This document shows positions 8,223 through 15,313 of a DNA stretch of 30,369 nt, in pieces; position 1 is the first letter of the stretch, and every line of letters starts with the position of its first letter. Under the pieces are notes generated by a model. It was not told where the DNA came from, searched no databases, and saw nothing but the letters and a program-made list of their open reading frames with translations. Origin of the DNA: SIG351 sp045627045 (GTDB lineage Bacteria > Bacillota > Clostridia > HGM11327); contig JAZQMY010000062.1 in NCBI GenBank assembly GCA_045627045.1, positions 1 through 30,369 of the forward strand. The letters run 5' to 3'. Both the position numbers and the translations under genes were made by a program.

Positions 8223-10322
8223 TTATCTTACGCTGAAAAGCAAATCACCGTAGCTGGGGTATGGCCAGTAATCTTTTGCAGTCAGGCGCTCCATTTCATC
8301 AACTGTGTTACGGAGCTCGTCCATAAACGTGATGACGTTTTCTCTGTATGCCATTGCACGGTCGGAGAAGACGGAAATCTTTTTTGCATCAATAACCGAA
8401 GCTTCAAGCTTGCCTGTGAGCTCATAAGCAGTATCTGTAAGTGCCGAAAGATTATCGATAGTATCGCCGATGTACTTCGGAACTGAGTGACCCTCTCCGT
8501 TGAGGCTCATTACTGAATTGCCTGTCTGTGAAAGGAATCCGATGTATTTGCATACTGAAGGAATGACAGAGCCCTTCACCATATCGAGCATTGTGAGTGC
8601 TTCAATATTTATGACCTTGCAGTAATTCTCATACATGATTTCAAGACGTGCACGCATTTCAGTTTCGCTGAATACCTTGTTCTCTGTGAAAAGCCTGATG
8701 TTCTTTTCATCAAGAAGGTGAGCGAGTGCATCCGGTGTTGAACGGAGGTTCATGAGGCCGCGTTTTTCTGCTTCCTTGTACCAGACATCATTGTAACCGT
8801 TTCCGTTGAATATAATCTTCTTGTGATCCTTGATCGTGCTGCGGATAACATCGTGGAGAGCTGATTCGTAATCCTCTGCTGTTTCAAGAACGTCGGCAAA
8901 CTGCTTGAGCTCTTCTGCAACTGCAGTATTGATCATAATATTGGCTTCTGCAACTGATTCGGATGAGCCGAGCATACGGAATTCAAACTTGTTGCCTGTG
9001 AAAGCAAAAGGAGAAGTTCTGTTTCTGTCTGTTGTATCCTTTGCAAATCTCGGAAGAACGTGTACTCCGACCCTGAGAAGCTCTTTTTCCTTCACATCGT
9101 ATGGCTTGTCATTCTCAATGGCGTTGAGAATAGCTTCAAGCTCTTCGCCGAGGAATATTGACACGATAACAGGCGGTGCTTCGTTTGCACCGAGTCTGCG
9201 GTCATTGCCTGCGGAGGCAACGGAGATTCTCAGAAGATCCTGATACTCGTCAACTGCCTTGATTACTGCGCAGAGGAAGAGAAGAAACTGGGCGTTCTCA
9301 AAAGGTGTTTCTCCGGGCTCGAAAAGGTTAATGCCTGTATCTGTCTGGATAGACCAGTTATTGTGCTTACCGCTTCCGTTAACGCCTTCAAACGGCTTCT
9401 CATGGAGGAGGCAAACGAGACCGTGTCTGCCTGCGACCTGCTGGAGAAGACTCATTGTGAGCTGATTGTGATCTGTTGCGATGTTTGTTGAAGTGAATAT
9501 CGGAGCAAGCTCGTGCTGTGCAGGAGCGGCTTCGTTGTGCTCTGTTTTAGCGAGAATGCCTAGCTTCCAGAGCTCGTTGTCAAGATCACTCATGAACTCC
9601 TTTACACGGGGCTTGATCGCGCCGTAGTAATGATCGTCAAGCTCCTGACCCTTGGGAGCTTTTGCACCGAAAAGCGTTCTGCCCGTAAAGATGAGGTCGG
9701 GGCGCTTATTGAAGAGATCCTTGTCCACGAGGAAGTATTCCTGCTCGGGGCCGACTGTTGTCTTGACGGACGAAACAGAAGTGTTTCCGAAGAGCCTGAG
9801 AATACGCATAGCCTGCTTGTTGATGGCTTCCATTGAACGCAGGAGAGGAGTTTTCTTATCGAGAGCTTCACCGCCGTATGAGCAGAATGCCGTAGGAATG
9901 TAAAGAGTGTCATCCTTGATGAAGGCATATGAAGTAGGATCCCATGCAGTGTAGCCTCTTGCTTCGAATGTTGCACGAAGACCGCCTGACGGGAATGATG
10001 ATGCATCGGATTCGCCTCTTACAAGCTCCTTGCCTGAGAATTCCATGATAATTTTGCCGTCGGCATCGGGAGAGATGAAGCTGTCATGCTTTTCTGCCGT
10101 GATGCCTGTCATAGGCTGGAACCAGTGAGTGAAGTGAGTAGCACCCTTCTCAATAGCCCAATCCTTCATAGCGTTTGCAACAACGTTTGCGGCATCCAGG
10201 TCAAGACGCTTGCCAGTAACGATCGTGCTGTGGATAGCTTTATATGTCTCCTTTGGAAGCTTTGCTTTCATGGTGGAATCGTCAAACACCATTGAACCAA
10301 ATAATTCAGTAGCCTTGTTCAA
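8223..10322 (-). CDS. glnN: Glutamine synthetase type III
   Basis: ATP-dependent glutamate + ammonia to glutamine; cytoplasmic, the main ammonium-assimilating enzyme in many anaerobes. The protein opens ATELFGSMVFDD, as GSIII enzymes do. It carries GPEQEYFLVD, the metal-site segment EHNEAAPAQHELAP, NGSGKHNNWS and NDRRLGANEAPP, all typical of class III. The frame is open up to 10469, but the start is set at TTG 10320-10322. AAAGGAGG (10330-10337) sits 7 nt upstream of it, and the 49 extra residues would be encoded across the promoter. This gives 699 residues, the normal GSIII length. It has its own promoter (10414-10442), with a 16-bp palindrome just upstream that may be an operator. Confidence 0.96.
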   Translation of the reverse strand: MNKATELFGSMVFDDSTMKAKLPKETYKAIHSTIVTGKRLDLDAANVVANAMKDWAIEKGATHFTHWFQPMTGITAEKHDSFISPDADGKIIMEFSGKELVRGESDASSFPSGGLRATFEARGYTAWDPTSYAFIKDDTLYIPTAFCSYGGEALDKKTPLLRSMEAINKQAMRILRLFGNTSVSSVKTTVGPEQEYFLVDKDLFNKRPDLIFTGRTLFGAKAPKGQELDDHYYGAIKPRVKEFMSDLDNELWKLGILAKTEHNEAAPAQHELAPIFTSTNIATDHNQLTMSLLQQVAGRHGLVCLLHEKPFEGVNGSGKHNNWSIQTDTGINLFEPGETPFENAQFLLFLCAVIKAVDEYQDLLRISVASAGNDRRLGANEAPPVIVSIFLGEELEAILNAIENDKPYDVKEKELLRVGVHVLPRFAKDTTDRNRTSPFAFTGNKFEFRMLGSSESVAEANIMINTAVAEELKQFADVLETAEDYESALHDVIRSTIKDHKKIIFNGNGYNDVWYKEAEKRGLMNLRSTPDALAHLLDEKNIRLFTENKVFSETEMRARLEIMYENYCKVINIEALTMLDMVKGSVIPSVCKYIGFLSQTGNSVMSLNGEGHSVPKYIGDTIDNLSALTDTAYELTGKLEASVIDAKKISVFSDRAMAYRENVITFMDELRNTVDEMERLTAKDYWPYPSYGDLLFSVR

Positions 10323-10413
10323 AAAATGACCTCCTTTTCCCGCAGTTTGATACTGAAAACCCGGGATAAATGGCAATATCGGCTGAAATGCCATATACAA
10401 TATTATATAGGAT
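10323..10413 (-). promoter_or_regulatory. glnN 5' leader with hairpin next to the ribosome binding site
   Basis: About 85 nt lie between the expected transcription start and the TTG start. Read on the minus strand, CCCG and CAGT pair with ACTG and CGGG in a bulged hairpin that ends directly before AAAAGGAGG. I do not recognise a known riboswitch class. The strong ribosome binding site is what fixes the TTG start. Confidence 0.4.
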
Positions 10414-10442
10414 ATTATATTACTGATATTTTGTTTTGTCAA
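10414..10442 (-). promoter_or_regulatory. Sigma-A promoter of glnN
   Basis: On the minus strand TTGACA (plus 10437-10442), 17-bp spacer, TATAAT (plus 10414-10419): a consensus promoter. Confidence 0.88.
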
Positions 10443-10456
10443 TACCTTTTTGAACG

Positions 10457-10472
10457 TATTTGTGAACAAATA
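10457..10472. promoter_or_regulatory. 16-bp palindrome upstream of glnN promoter, candidate operator
   Basis: TATTTGTGAACAAATA is a perfect inverted repeat apart from the central GA. It lies 14 bp upstream of the glnN -35 element, where activators or repressors bind. It does not fit the GlnR/TnrA box (TGTNA-N7-TNACA). Confidence 0.4.
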
Positions 10473-10711
10473 TGTGATAATAGAAGATTAAATACGGATT
10501 TCCGGAAGAGCGGTCCGGGCAGCCGATTTGATTATTTTAAGAGACAAATCACGGAATAATGTGCGGCAAAAGAATGCAATGCTCCTGCCTTGATGAAACT
10601 TCAATGTTCGGCTTTTCTGAGGAAGCAAAAAATGTTTTAATTATATTCGGGGAAGACTTTCAAGGTATCGCCGGATATTTATGAAAAATGCTTCCGGATG
10701 CAGAAAAATTG
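10473..10711. other. glnN-nadE divergent spacer
   Basis: This is the rest of the 466-bp gap between the glnN start and the nadE start. Apart from the two promoters, the palindrome and a 41-codon frame at 10559-10684, I see only a weak CCGGA/TCCGG hairpin at 10502-10518. Confidence 0.5.
10559..10684 (+). CDS. Possible 41-residue small protein
   Basis: An ATG at 10559 opens a 41-codon frame ending at TGA 10682-10684, between glnN and nadE. The peptide has three Cys near the N-terminus (MCGKRMQCSC) and an acidic/hydrophobic C-terminal half. No clear ribosome binding site or consensus plus-strand promoter lies in front of it, so it may be a chance frame. No family is recognised. Confidence 0.2.
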   Translation: MCGKRMQCSCLDETSMFGFSEEAKNVLIIFGEDFQGIAGYL

Positions 10712-10740
10712 TTGACAAATCGGTACTTGTGTATTATAAT
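10712..10740 (+). promoter_or_regulatory. Sigma-A promoter of nadE
   Basis: TTGACA at 10712-10717, 17-bp spacer, TATAAT at 10735-10740. The 14 bases from the -35 onward (TTGACAAATCGGTA) recur exactly at the promoter of the carboxypeptidase lipoprotein (19842). Confidence 0.88.
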
Positions 10741-10788
10741 TCAACCATACTGCTTTTGCAGAAACTAATCAAAAGAGGATGAAACAGC

Positions 10789-11526
10789 ATGAGAGATTAT
10801 GCAGCAGAATTTGAAAACAGAGTAAATTTTATCAGAAAACTCGTTGAGGAAAGCCATTCAAAGGGAATCATATTCGGTAACAGCGGCGGAAAGGACAGCG
10901 CACTTGTAGGCATACTTTGTAAGGCTGCCTGCGACAACACGGTAGGCATTATTATGCCCTGCGAATCAAAGGTCAATTTCGGAAGCGACAAGGATGACGG
11001 AATGGCAGTTGCAGAGAAGTTCAACATTGAAACAAGAGTAATTGACATCACAAAGGAAAAACTTGATTTCGTAGAGACTCTTTCACAGTTCACGGAGCTC
11101 AACAAGTCCGCAATTACGAACATTGCTCCCCGTCTGAGAATGATCACTCTCTACACCATAGGTGCTTCAGAGGGCAGACTTGTTGCAGGCACAGGCAACA
11201 GAGACGAAATGTATATGGGCTACTTTACAAAGTGGGGCGACGGCGCACAGGATTTCAATCCTATTTCAGACCTTACAGTAAAGGAAGTATATGAATTCCT
11301 CGAATTCCTCGGCGCACCTGAAAGCATTATCAGGAAGGCTCCTTCTGCAGGACTTTTTGAGGGTCAGACAGATGAGATGGAAATGGGCGTAACATATGCA
11401 GCTATTGATAAGTATATTCTTACAGGCGAAGCAACAGACCATGACAGAGAGATAATCGAGCGCTACCACAGAAACAGTGAGCACAAGAGAAAAGGCATCA
11501 CAAGATATAAGGAAATCAAGGAATAA
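10789..11526 (+). CDS. nadE: NH3-dependent NAD+ synthetase
   Basis: Last step of NAD biosynthesis: deamido-NAD + ATP + ammonia gives NAD. The 245-residue protein is the short ammonia-dependent form without a glutaminase domain. It has the PP-loop SGGKDS at 32-37, then the NadE signatures GTGNRDEMYMGYFTKWGDG and NPISDLTVKEV, and a C-terminal APSAGLFEGQTDE segment. The ATG at 10789 is preceded by AGAGGATG. It is monocistronic, with a consensus promoter and a terminator shared with the convergent MurT/GatD-like operon. It stands back to back with glutamine synthetase, another ammonia-using enzyme, though each has its own promoter. Confidence 0.95.
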   Translation: MRDYAAEFENRVNFIRKLVEESHSKGIIFGNSGGKDSALVGILCKAACDNTVGIIMPCESKVNFGSDKDDGMAVAEKFNIETRVIDITKEKLDFVETLSQFTELNKSAITNIAPRLRMITLYTIGASEGRLVAGTGNRDEMYMGYFTKWGDGAQDFNPISDLTVKEVYEFLEFLGAPESIIRKAPSAGLFEGQTDEMEMGVTYAAIDKYILTGEATDHDREIIERYHRNSEHKRKGITRYKEIKE

Positions 11527-11548
11527 TGCCTTATTGAAAGTAAAAAAT

Positions 11549-11587
11549 AACCGTCGGATGGGAGCTGGATCCTTTCCGACGGTTTTT
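11549..11587. terminator. Bidirectional terminator between nadE and the gatD-like gene
   Basis: AACCGTCGGA at 11549-11558 pairs with TCCGACGGTT at 11575-11584. A T-run follows on the plus strand (to 11587), and TATTTTTT follows on the minus strand. Confidence 0.88.
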
Positions 11588-11605
11588 GTTATATTTTGCT
11601 TTTGA

Positions 11606-12325
11606 TTATTTGTTTTCCAGTGCTTCAAGCTCTCTCAAAGCGATTTCGTAGGCTTTCTTCTCGTTCTCAAGCGGAAGAGCGCACATTTCAAGACCTGCGG
11701 CATTTGCAATGAGACCGACAATGTATTCAAGAAGATAAGGATTCCTGACGAGAAGCGGTCCGATGAGATTTGTAGCAAGAACGTTTTTGTATGTGAAGCC
11801 TTCTGTTGAGGGCAGATTGTCATTGCCGAGACCGTATTCAACGTTGAATAGAGGAGAACTTACGCCGACAATTGTGGAGCACTTGTTGATAAAGCCGATG
11901 ACCTTTTTATCCGTTTCCATTGAAGTAAAAATTGCATCGGAAAGGAAACGCTTTTTGTGAGTGCGGTTGACACCATAGCTGAAGATTTTCAGACCTTCTG
12001 TCTGACCGAGTTTGTCATCATTGATGTACTGACCGAAAAGCTCAAATGAATTTCCCGTAAGAATCATAAGTTTTCCGCTTTCAATGAAAAGCTCAAACTC
12101 CTTCCTGTGGGGACGAAGCTCTTCAAGCGCCTTCATTGAAGCACTTTCCGTGCCGCAGCCCATATAAATCATATCGTAATCGTTCACATCAAATTCCATT
12201 CCGAGCTCTGCGTGATAGATTTCAGGCTCTGCACCGATTGCCTCAAGGCATTTTGAGAGAACCGCAACGTTGCCGTATTCTCCGTACAGGTTCAGAAGAT
12301 CGGGATAAATGTATAATATTTTCAT
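11606..12325 (-). CDS. GatD-like amidotransferase subunit, apparently lacking catalytic Cys and His
   Basis: 239 residues, similar throughout to GatD, the glutaminase subunit of lipid II isoglutaminyl synthase, which supplies ammonia to MurT for amidating D-Glu of peptidoglycan. Conserved features are DLLNLYGEYGN at 9-19 (GatD: DxLNLYxxxGN), a GCGTES turn (GatD: GGGxDxEQ) and YKNVLATNLIGPLLVRNP near the C-terminus. Two key residues differ. Where GatD has its nucleophile (CGGYQFLG), this protein reads GNSFELFG, with Gly91 at the Cys position. Where GatD has YLHGP, it reads NLIGP, with Ile188 at the His position. Glutaminase activity is therefore unlikely. It follows the MurT-like gene by 18 nt with a good AGGAGG. 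The family placement is firm; the loss of activity is inferred from recalled GatD motifs. Confidence 0.82.
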   Translation of the reverse strand: MKILYIYPDLLNLYGEYGNVAVLSKCLEAIGAEPEIYHAELGMEFDVNDYDMIYMGCGTESASMKALEELRPHRKEFELFIESGKLMILTGNSFELFGQYINDDKLGQTEGLKIFSYGVNRTHKKRFLSDAIFTSMETDKKVIGFINKCSTIVGVSSPLFNVEYGLGNDNLPSTEGFTYKNVLATNLIGPLLVRNPYLLEYIVGLIANAAGLEMCALPLENEKKAYEIALRELEALENK

Positions 12326-12343
12326 CTTTTCATCCTCCTTGCT

Positions 12344-13672
12344 TTACTTGTTCATTGCACGGACAAGTATTTTGTCCTTATCCGAGAAGCAGGTGATGAA
12401 GAACACCTTTTCACTGCCTTCGGAAGCAATGTGATTCATGGCGTTGTCGATATCGGGCTCGACGGTTGTCTTTATGCTCAGACCGGCAAATTCAAATCTT
12501 ACGGCGAGATCGTATGCATATTTTCCTGCAAGAACGATTTCGCTGACTTTTGAGCCTTCAAGAGCTTCAAAGTCGATATCAAAAAGCCAGCTTGTTTCGC
12601 TTGTGTAGTATTTTCTGCTTATAGCATCGACAAGAAACATAACCTTTGACGGCTTGTCATAGCGGCATACATAATCGATTGACTGATTGTATGAAACTGA
12701 ATTCTCATGCTTTGAGGTAAGAAGCATACAGTTGTGCTCGTTGAGAGAAAATTCAACCACTCTGCCGTTCTTCAGTATGTAATTATTGAGTGCACTGGCG
12801 GTTTTCGCTTTGTCGAGACCGAGAACAGAGGAGAGCGTGAATGCGGCGAGGAGATTGTACACGTTGAATGTGCTTGCAAAGTTGAGCGATATCTCGTATT
12901 CATCGTCAAATACGATCTTCTTCTCATCAAGATCGACGGAAGTTACACGGCAAAGAGCTTCATTTGTCTTCAGACCGCAGGAAGGGCAGGAGAACTTGCC
13001 GATGTGAGCCATATTGTAATATTCATATTCAAGAGGTGCTTTGCAGTTGGGACAGAATTTTCCGTCGTTATAAACGCCACGAGGCTCTGTTGTTGAATAT
13101 TTGTTCTCATCCATTGAGAACCACACAACCTTTTCGGGATCGTGATCAAGCGCAAAGCATGAAACGAGAGGATCGTTTGCATTGAGGATAAGAGTGGTTT
13201 CGGGCTTGACGGCATCCTTGAGAATATCAAATATCCATTCACTGTGAGCATTTCTTGTCATCTGATCACGGAAAAGATTTGTGATAACGAAATGCGTAGG
13301 TGTGAAGTTGGCAAAAGTGAGCCTTGCGTAGCGCTCATCGGATTCAAGAAGAACGGCGTCTGCCTTAACGTTTCCCTTTGTGTCGCAGTTGTTGAGAAGG
13401 AATGTTGCAACGCCTTCAATCTGATTTGAACCCTCTTTGTTCCAGATAACGTTGATCCCGTTATCCTGCATGATGTGGGCGATCATTTCAACTGTGGATG
13501 TCTTTCCGTTACTGCCGGAAACGGCTATAACGGTATCGGGAAGCCTGATCTTTTTGAGTATTGAAGGGAAAAGCTTCAGAACGATTTTTCCCGGAAGGCT
13601 GGAGCCTCTTCCGACCTTGCTTCCTATGAAGTATATGAACTTACAAAGCGTGACTGCGATAAATAATTTCAT
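12344..13672 (-). CDS. MurT-like Mur ligase family protein
   Basis: 442 residues. MurT is the ATP-dependent ligase subunit that, with GatD, amidates the D-Glu of lipid II. The layout matches: an N-terminal hydrophobic stretch, the ATP loop GSNGKTST at 53-60, a Mur-ligase middle with the zinc ribbon Cys207/Cys210 and Cys229/Cys232 that is typical of MurT, and the C-terminal DUF1727-type domain with SWLFDIDFE at 361-369. The C-terminal domain departs from the usual pattern. The 'ADGxDxSW' loop before SWxxD is replaced by ISRKYYTSETSW, and the 'KNPxGxN' motif by KHENSVSYN. It is first in a two-gene operon with the GatD-like subunit, with ATG at 13670-13672 after AAAGGA. It may be the organism's MurT or a specialised paralog. 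Confidence 0.85.
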   Translation of the reverse strand: MKLFIAVTLCKFIYFIGSKVGRGSSLPGKIVLKLFPSILKKIRLPDTVIAVSGSNGKTSTVEMIAHIMQDNGINVIWNKEGSNQIEGVATFLLNNCDTKGNVKADAVLLESDERYARLTFANFTPTHFVITNLFRDQMTRNAHSEWIFDILKDAVKPETTLILNANDPLVSCFALDHDPEKVVWFSMDENKYSTTEPRGVYNDGKFCPNCKAPLEYEYYNMAHIGKFSCPSCGLKTNEALCRVTSVDLDEKKIVFDDEYEISLNFASTFNVYNLLAAFTLSSVLGLDKAKTASALNNYILKNGRVVEFSLNEHNCMLLTSKHENSVSYNQSIDYVCRYDKPSKVMFLVDAISRKYYTSETSWLFDIDFEALEGSKVSEIVLAGKYAYDLAVRFEFAGLSIKTTVEPDIDNAMNHIASEGSEKVFFITCFSDKDKILVRAMNK

Positions 13673-13710
13673 AATAGTTCCTTTCGTATAAAAAATACAT
13701 GATAATACAT

Positions 13711-13739
13711 ATTGTACTATTTTACAAGTGATTTGTCAA
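13711..13739 (-). promoter_or_regulatory. Sigma-A promoter of the murT/gatD-like operon
   Basis: On the minus strand TTGACA (plus 13734-13739), 17-bp spacer, TACAAT (plus 13711-13716). Confidence 0.8.
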
Positions 13740-13811
13740 TATTTTTTTATATGAATGCAAAGCGGATTACCATGTCTGCCTTAATAATATAAAAAATGAC
13801 TCTTTTCCCAC

Positions 13812-13840
13812 TTGAATTTAATCCGTTTTTATAGTATAAT
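13812..13840 (+). promoter_or_regulatory. Sigma-A promoter of adk operon
   Basis: TTGAAT at 13812-13817, 17-bp spacer, TATAAT at 13835-13840. Confidence 0.75.
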
Positions 13841-13880
13841 ACTTGTGTATATATTATAAATTATTGAAGGGAGACATCAT

Positions 13881-14522
13881 ATGAATCTTATATTATTGGG
13901 CGCACCCGGCGCAGGCAAAGGCACACAGGGCGATTTGTTCGTGAAAGAATTTGGTTTCAAGAAAATCTCGACAGGAGATATTTTCAGAGAAATTCTTAAG
14001 GATCCCAACCATCCGCTTTATAAGGAAGTGGAAATCATTAATCAAGGAAAGCTCGTTTCGGATGAAACGGTCATCAACGTAGTACGTTATGCCGTTGAAT
14101 CAAGCGAAAACAAGAATTTTATTTTCGATGGATTCCCAAGAACGATTGCTCAGGCTGAAGCGCTTGAAAAAATACTTGAGGAAAATGGAATGAAGGTAGA
14201 TTATGTCGTTGAGTTGAGCGTAACTATGGAAGTGCTTATGTACAGACTTCTCGGCAGACGCACATGCAGAGGCTGCAAGAAAATCTATCACATTTCACAG
14301 GGTTATGAAAAATGTCCTGATTGCGGCGGAGAGCTTTATATCAGAGGCGATGATAACGAGGAAACGGTTAAGGCAAGGTTTGAGGAATACAAGTCAAAGA
14401 CTTTCCCTCTTATCGAATACTACGGAAACAAGAATGTAAAGTATGTCAAGTACGTATGCAGTGATTCCAAGCTCACACCTGCCGATATTCACGAAGTGCT
14501 TAAAGAAGAGATTACGTTCTGA
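13881..14522 (+). CDS. adk: Adenylate kinase with zinc-binding LID
   Basis: Interconverts ATP + AMP and 2 ADP in the cytoplasm. The 213-residue protein has the P-loop GAPGAGKGTQ at 7-16, the nucleotide-binding STGD and DGFPRT segments, and a LID with four Cys (129, 132, 145, 148) that should bind zinc, as in Gram-positive long-form kinases. The C-terminal 'TVKARFEEYKSKTFPLIEYY' region is typical. The ATG follows AGGGAG. Its stop overlaps the start of the metallophosphoesterase by 1 nt (TGATG), so the two are translationally coupled. In many Firmicutes adk sits in the ribosomal-protein cluster beside secY; here it does not, so this could be a second copy. Confidence 0.92.
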   Translation: MNLILLGAPGAGKGTQGDLFVKEFGFKKISTGDIFREILKDPNHPLYKEVEIINQGKLVSDETVINVVRYAVESSENKNFIFDGFPRTIAQAEALEKILEENGMKVDYVVELSVTMEVLMYRLLGRRTCRGCKKIYHISQGYEKCPDCGGELYIRGDDNEETVKARFEEYKSKTFPLIEYYGNKNVKYVKYVCSDSKLTPADIHEVLKEEITF

Positions 14523-15259
14523 TGAGAATTTATGCGATTTCCGATTTGCATCTGTCTGCCGGTACCGAAAAACCTATGGACATTTTCGGCAGTCATTGGG
14601 TCGGACATTATGACGCTATCAGAAAATTCTGGCAGGAAAACATCAGACCTGAAGACTATGTGCTTCACTGCGGAGACTTCTGCTGGGCAATGAAGCTTTG
14701 CGAAGCGGAGGAGGAGCTGAGACGTTTTGCAGAGCTACCCGGCAAAAAGGTAATGATCAGAGGTAACCACGATCTTTGGTGGACTTCACTTGCCAAAATG
14801 AAAGAAAAAACGGATGAAAGCATTATTTTCATCCAGAACAGCAGTATGGTGATCGATGATGACGAAAAGCAGAAATCCATCATACTTTGCGGAACGAGAG
14901 GCTGGGCGGTACCGGGAAGCAATGATTATACAGCTCACGATGAAAAGATATACCGCAGGGAAATACTCCGGCTGAGAATGTCTCTTGACAGCGCAAAAAA
15001 GCTCTCATCGGAATGCAGATATCCCGATCAGGAGTTCTACGTGATGCTTCACTATCCACCGATACCTATGTACGGTGCTGCTTTTGAAAACAGGACCGAG
15101 CTGAATGACGTTCTCTGTGAATACGGTGTCAATAAGGTTATTTTCGGTCATGTGCACAAGCCCCAGCAGGTGAAAAGCGCAAGATTTGAAAAATACGGGA
15201 TCGAATACATACTTTCATCCTGTGATATGATTGATAATTATCCTGTAACCGTTTACTGA
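14522..15259 (+). CDS. Calcineurin-like metallophosphoesterase
   Basis: 245 residues with the full set of binuclear-metal motifs: DLH at 8-10, GDFCWA, GNHD followed by LWW, HYPP, and GHVH near the C-terminus. These residues coordinate two metal ions in phosphoesterases acting on nucleotides, phosphoproteins or cell-envelope phosphodiesters; the substrate is not evident. No signal peptide or membrane segment, so it is cytoplasmic. It starts on an ATG overlapping the adk stop, so it is co-expressed with adenylate kinase from the promoter at 13812. The operon ends at the shared terminator 15271-15307. Confidence 0.88.
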   Translation: MRIYAISDLHLSAGTEKPMDIFGSHWVGHYDAIRKFWQENIRPEDYVLHCGDFCWAMKLCEAEEELRRFAELPGKKVMIRGNHDLWWTSLAKMKEKTDESIIFIQNSSMVIDDDEKQKSIILCGTRGWAVPGSNDYTAHDEKIYRREILRLRMSLDSAKKLSSECRYPDQEFYVMLHYPPIPMYGAAFENRTELNDVLCEYGVNKVIFGHVHKPQQVKSARFEKYGIEYILSSCDMIDNYPVTVY

Positions 15260-15270
15260 GCAAAAAACAA

Positions 15271-15307
15271 ACCCGATGAATTTTTAATTTTCATCGGGTC
15301 CTTTTTT
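15271..15307. terminator. Bidirectional terminator between metallophosphoesterase and HelD-like gene
   Basis: ACCCGATGAA at 15271-15280 pairs with TTCATCGGGT at 15290-15299. Six T follow on the plus strand, and TTTGTTTTTT follows on the minus strand. Confidence 0.88.
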
Positions 15308-15313
15308 ATCCTT

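Noticed and set aside
9602..10006. 134-residue minus-strand frame inside glnN
   Set aside because: It overlaps the well-supported glutamine synthetase in another frame, has no family features, and has no start context.
10323..10472. Known riboswitch or GlnR/TnrA box upstream of glnN
   Set aside because: No conserved riboswitch core could be recognised in the ~85-nt leader, and the palindrome spacing does not fit TGTNA-N7-TNACA.
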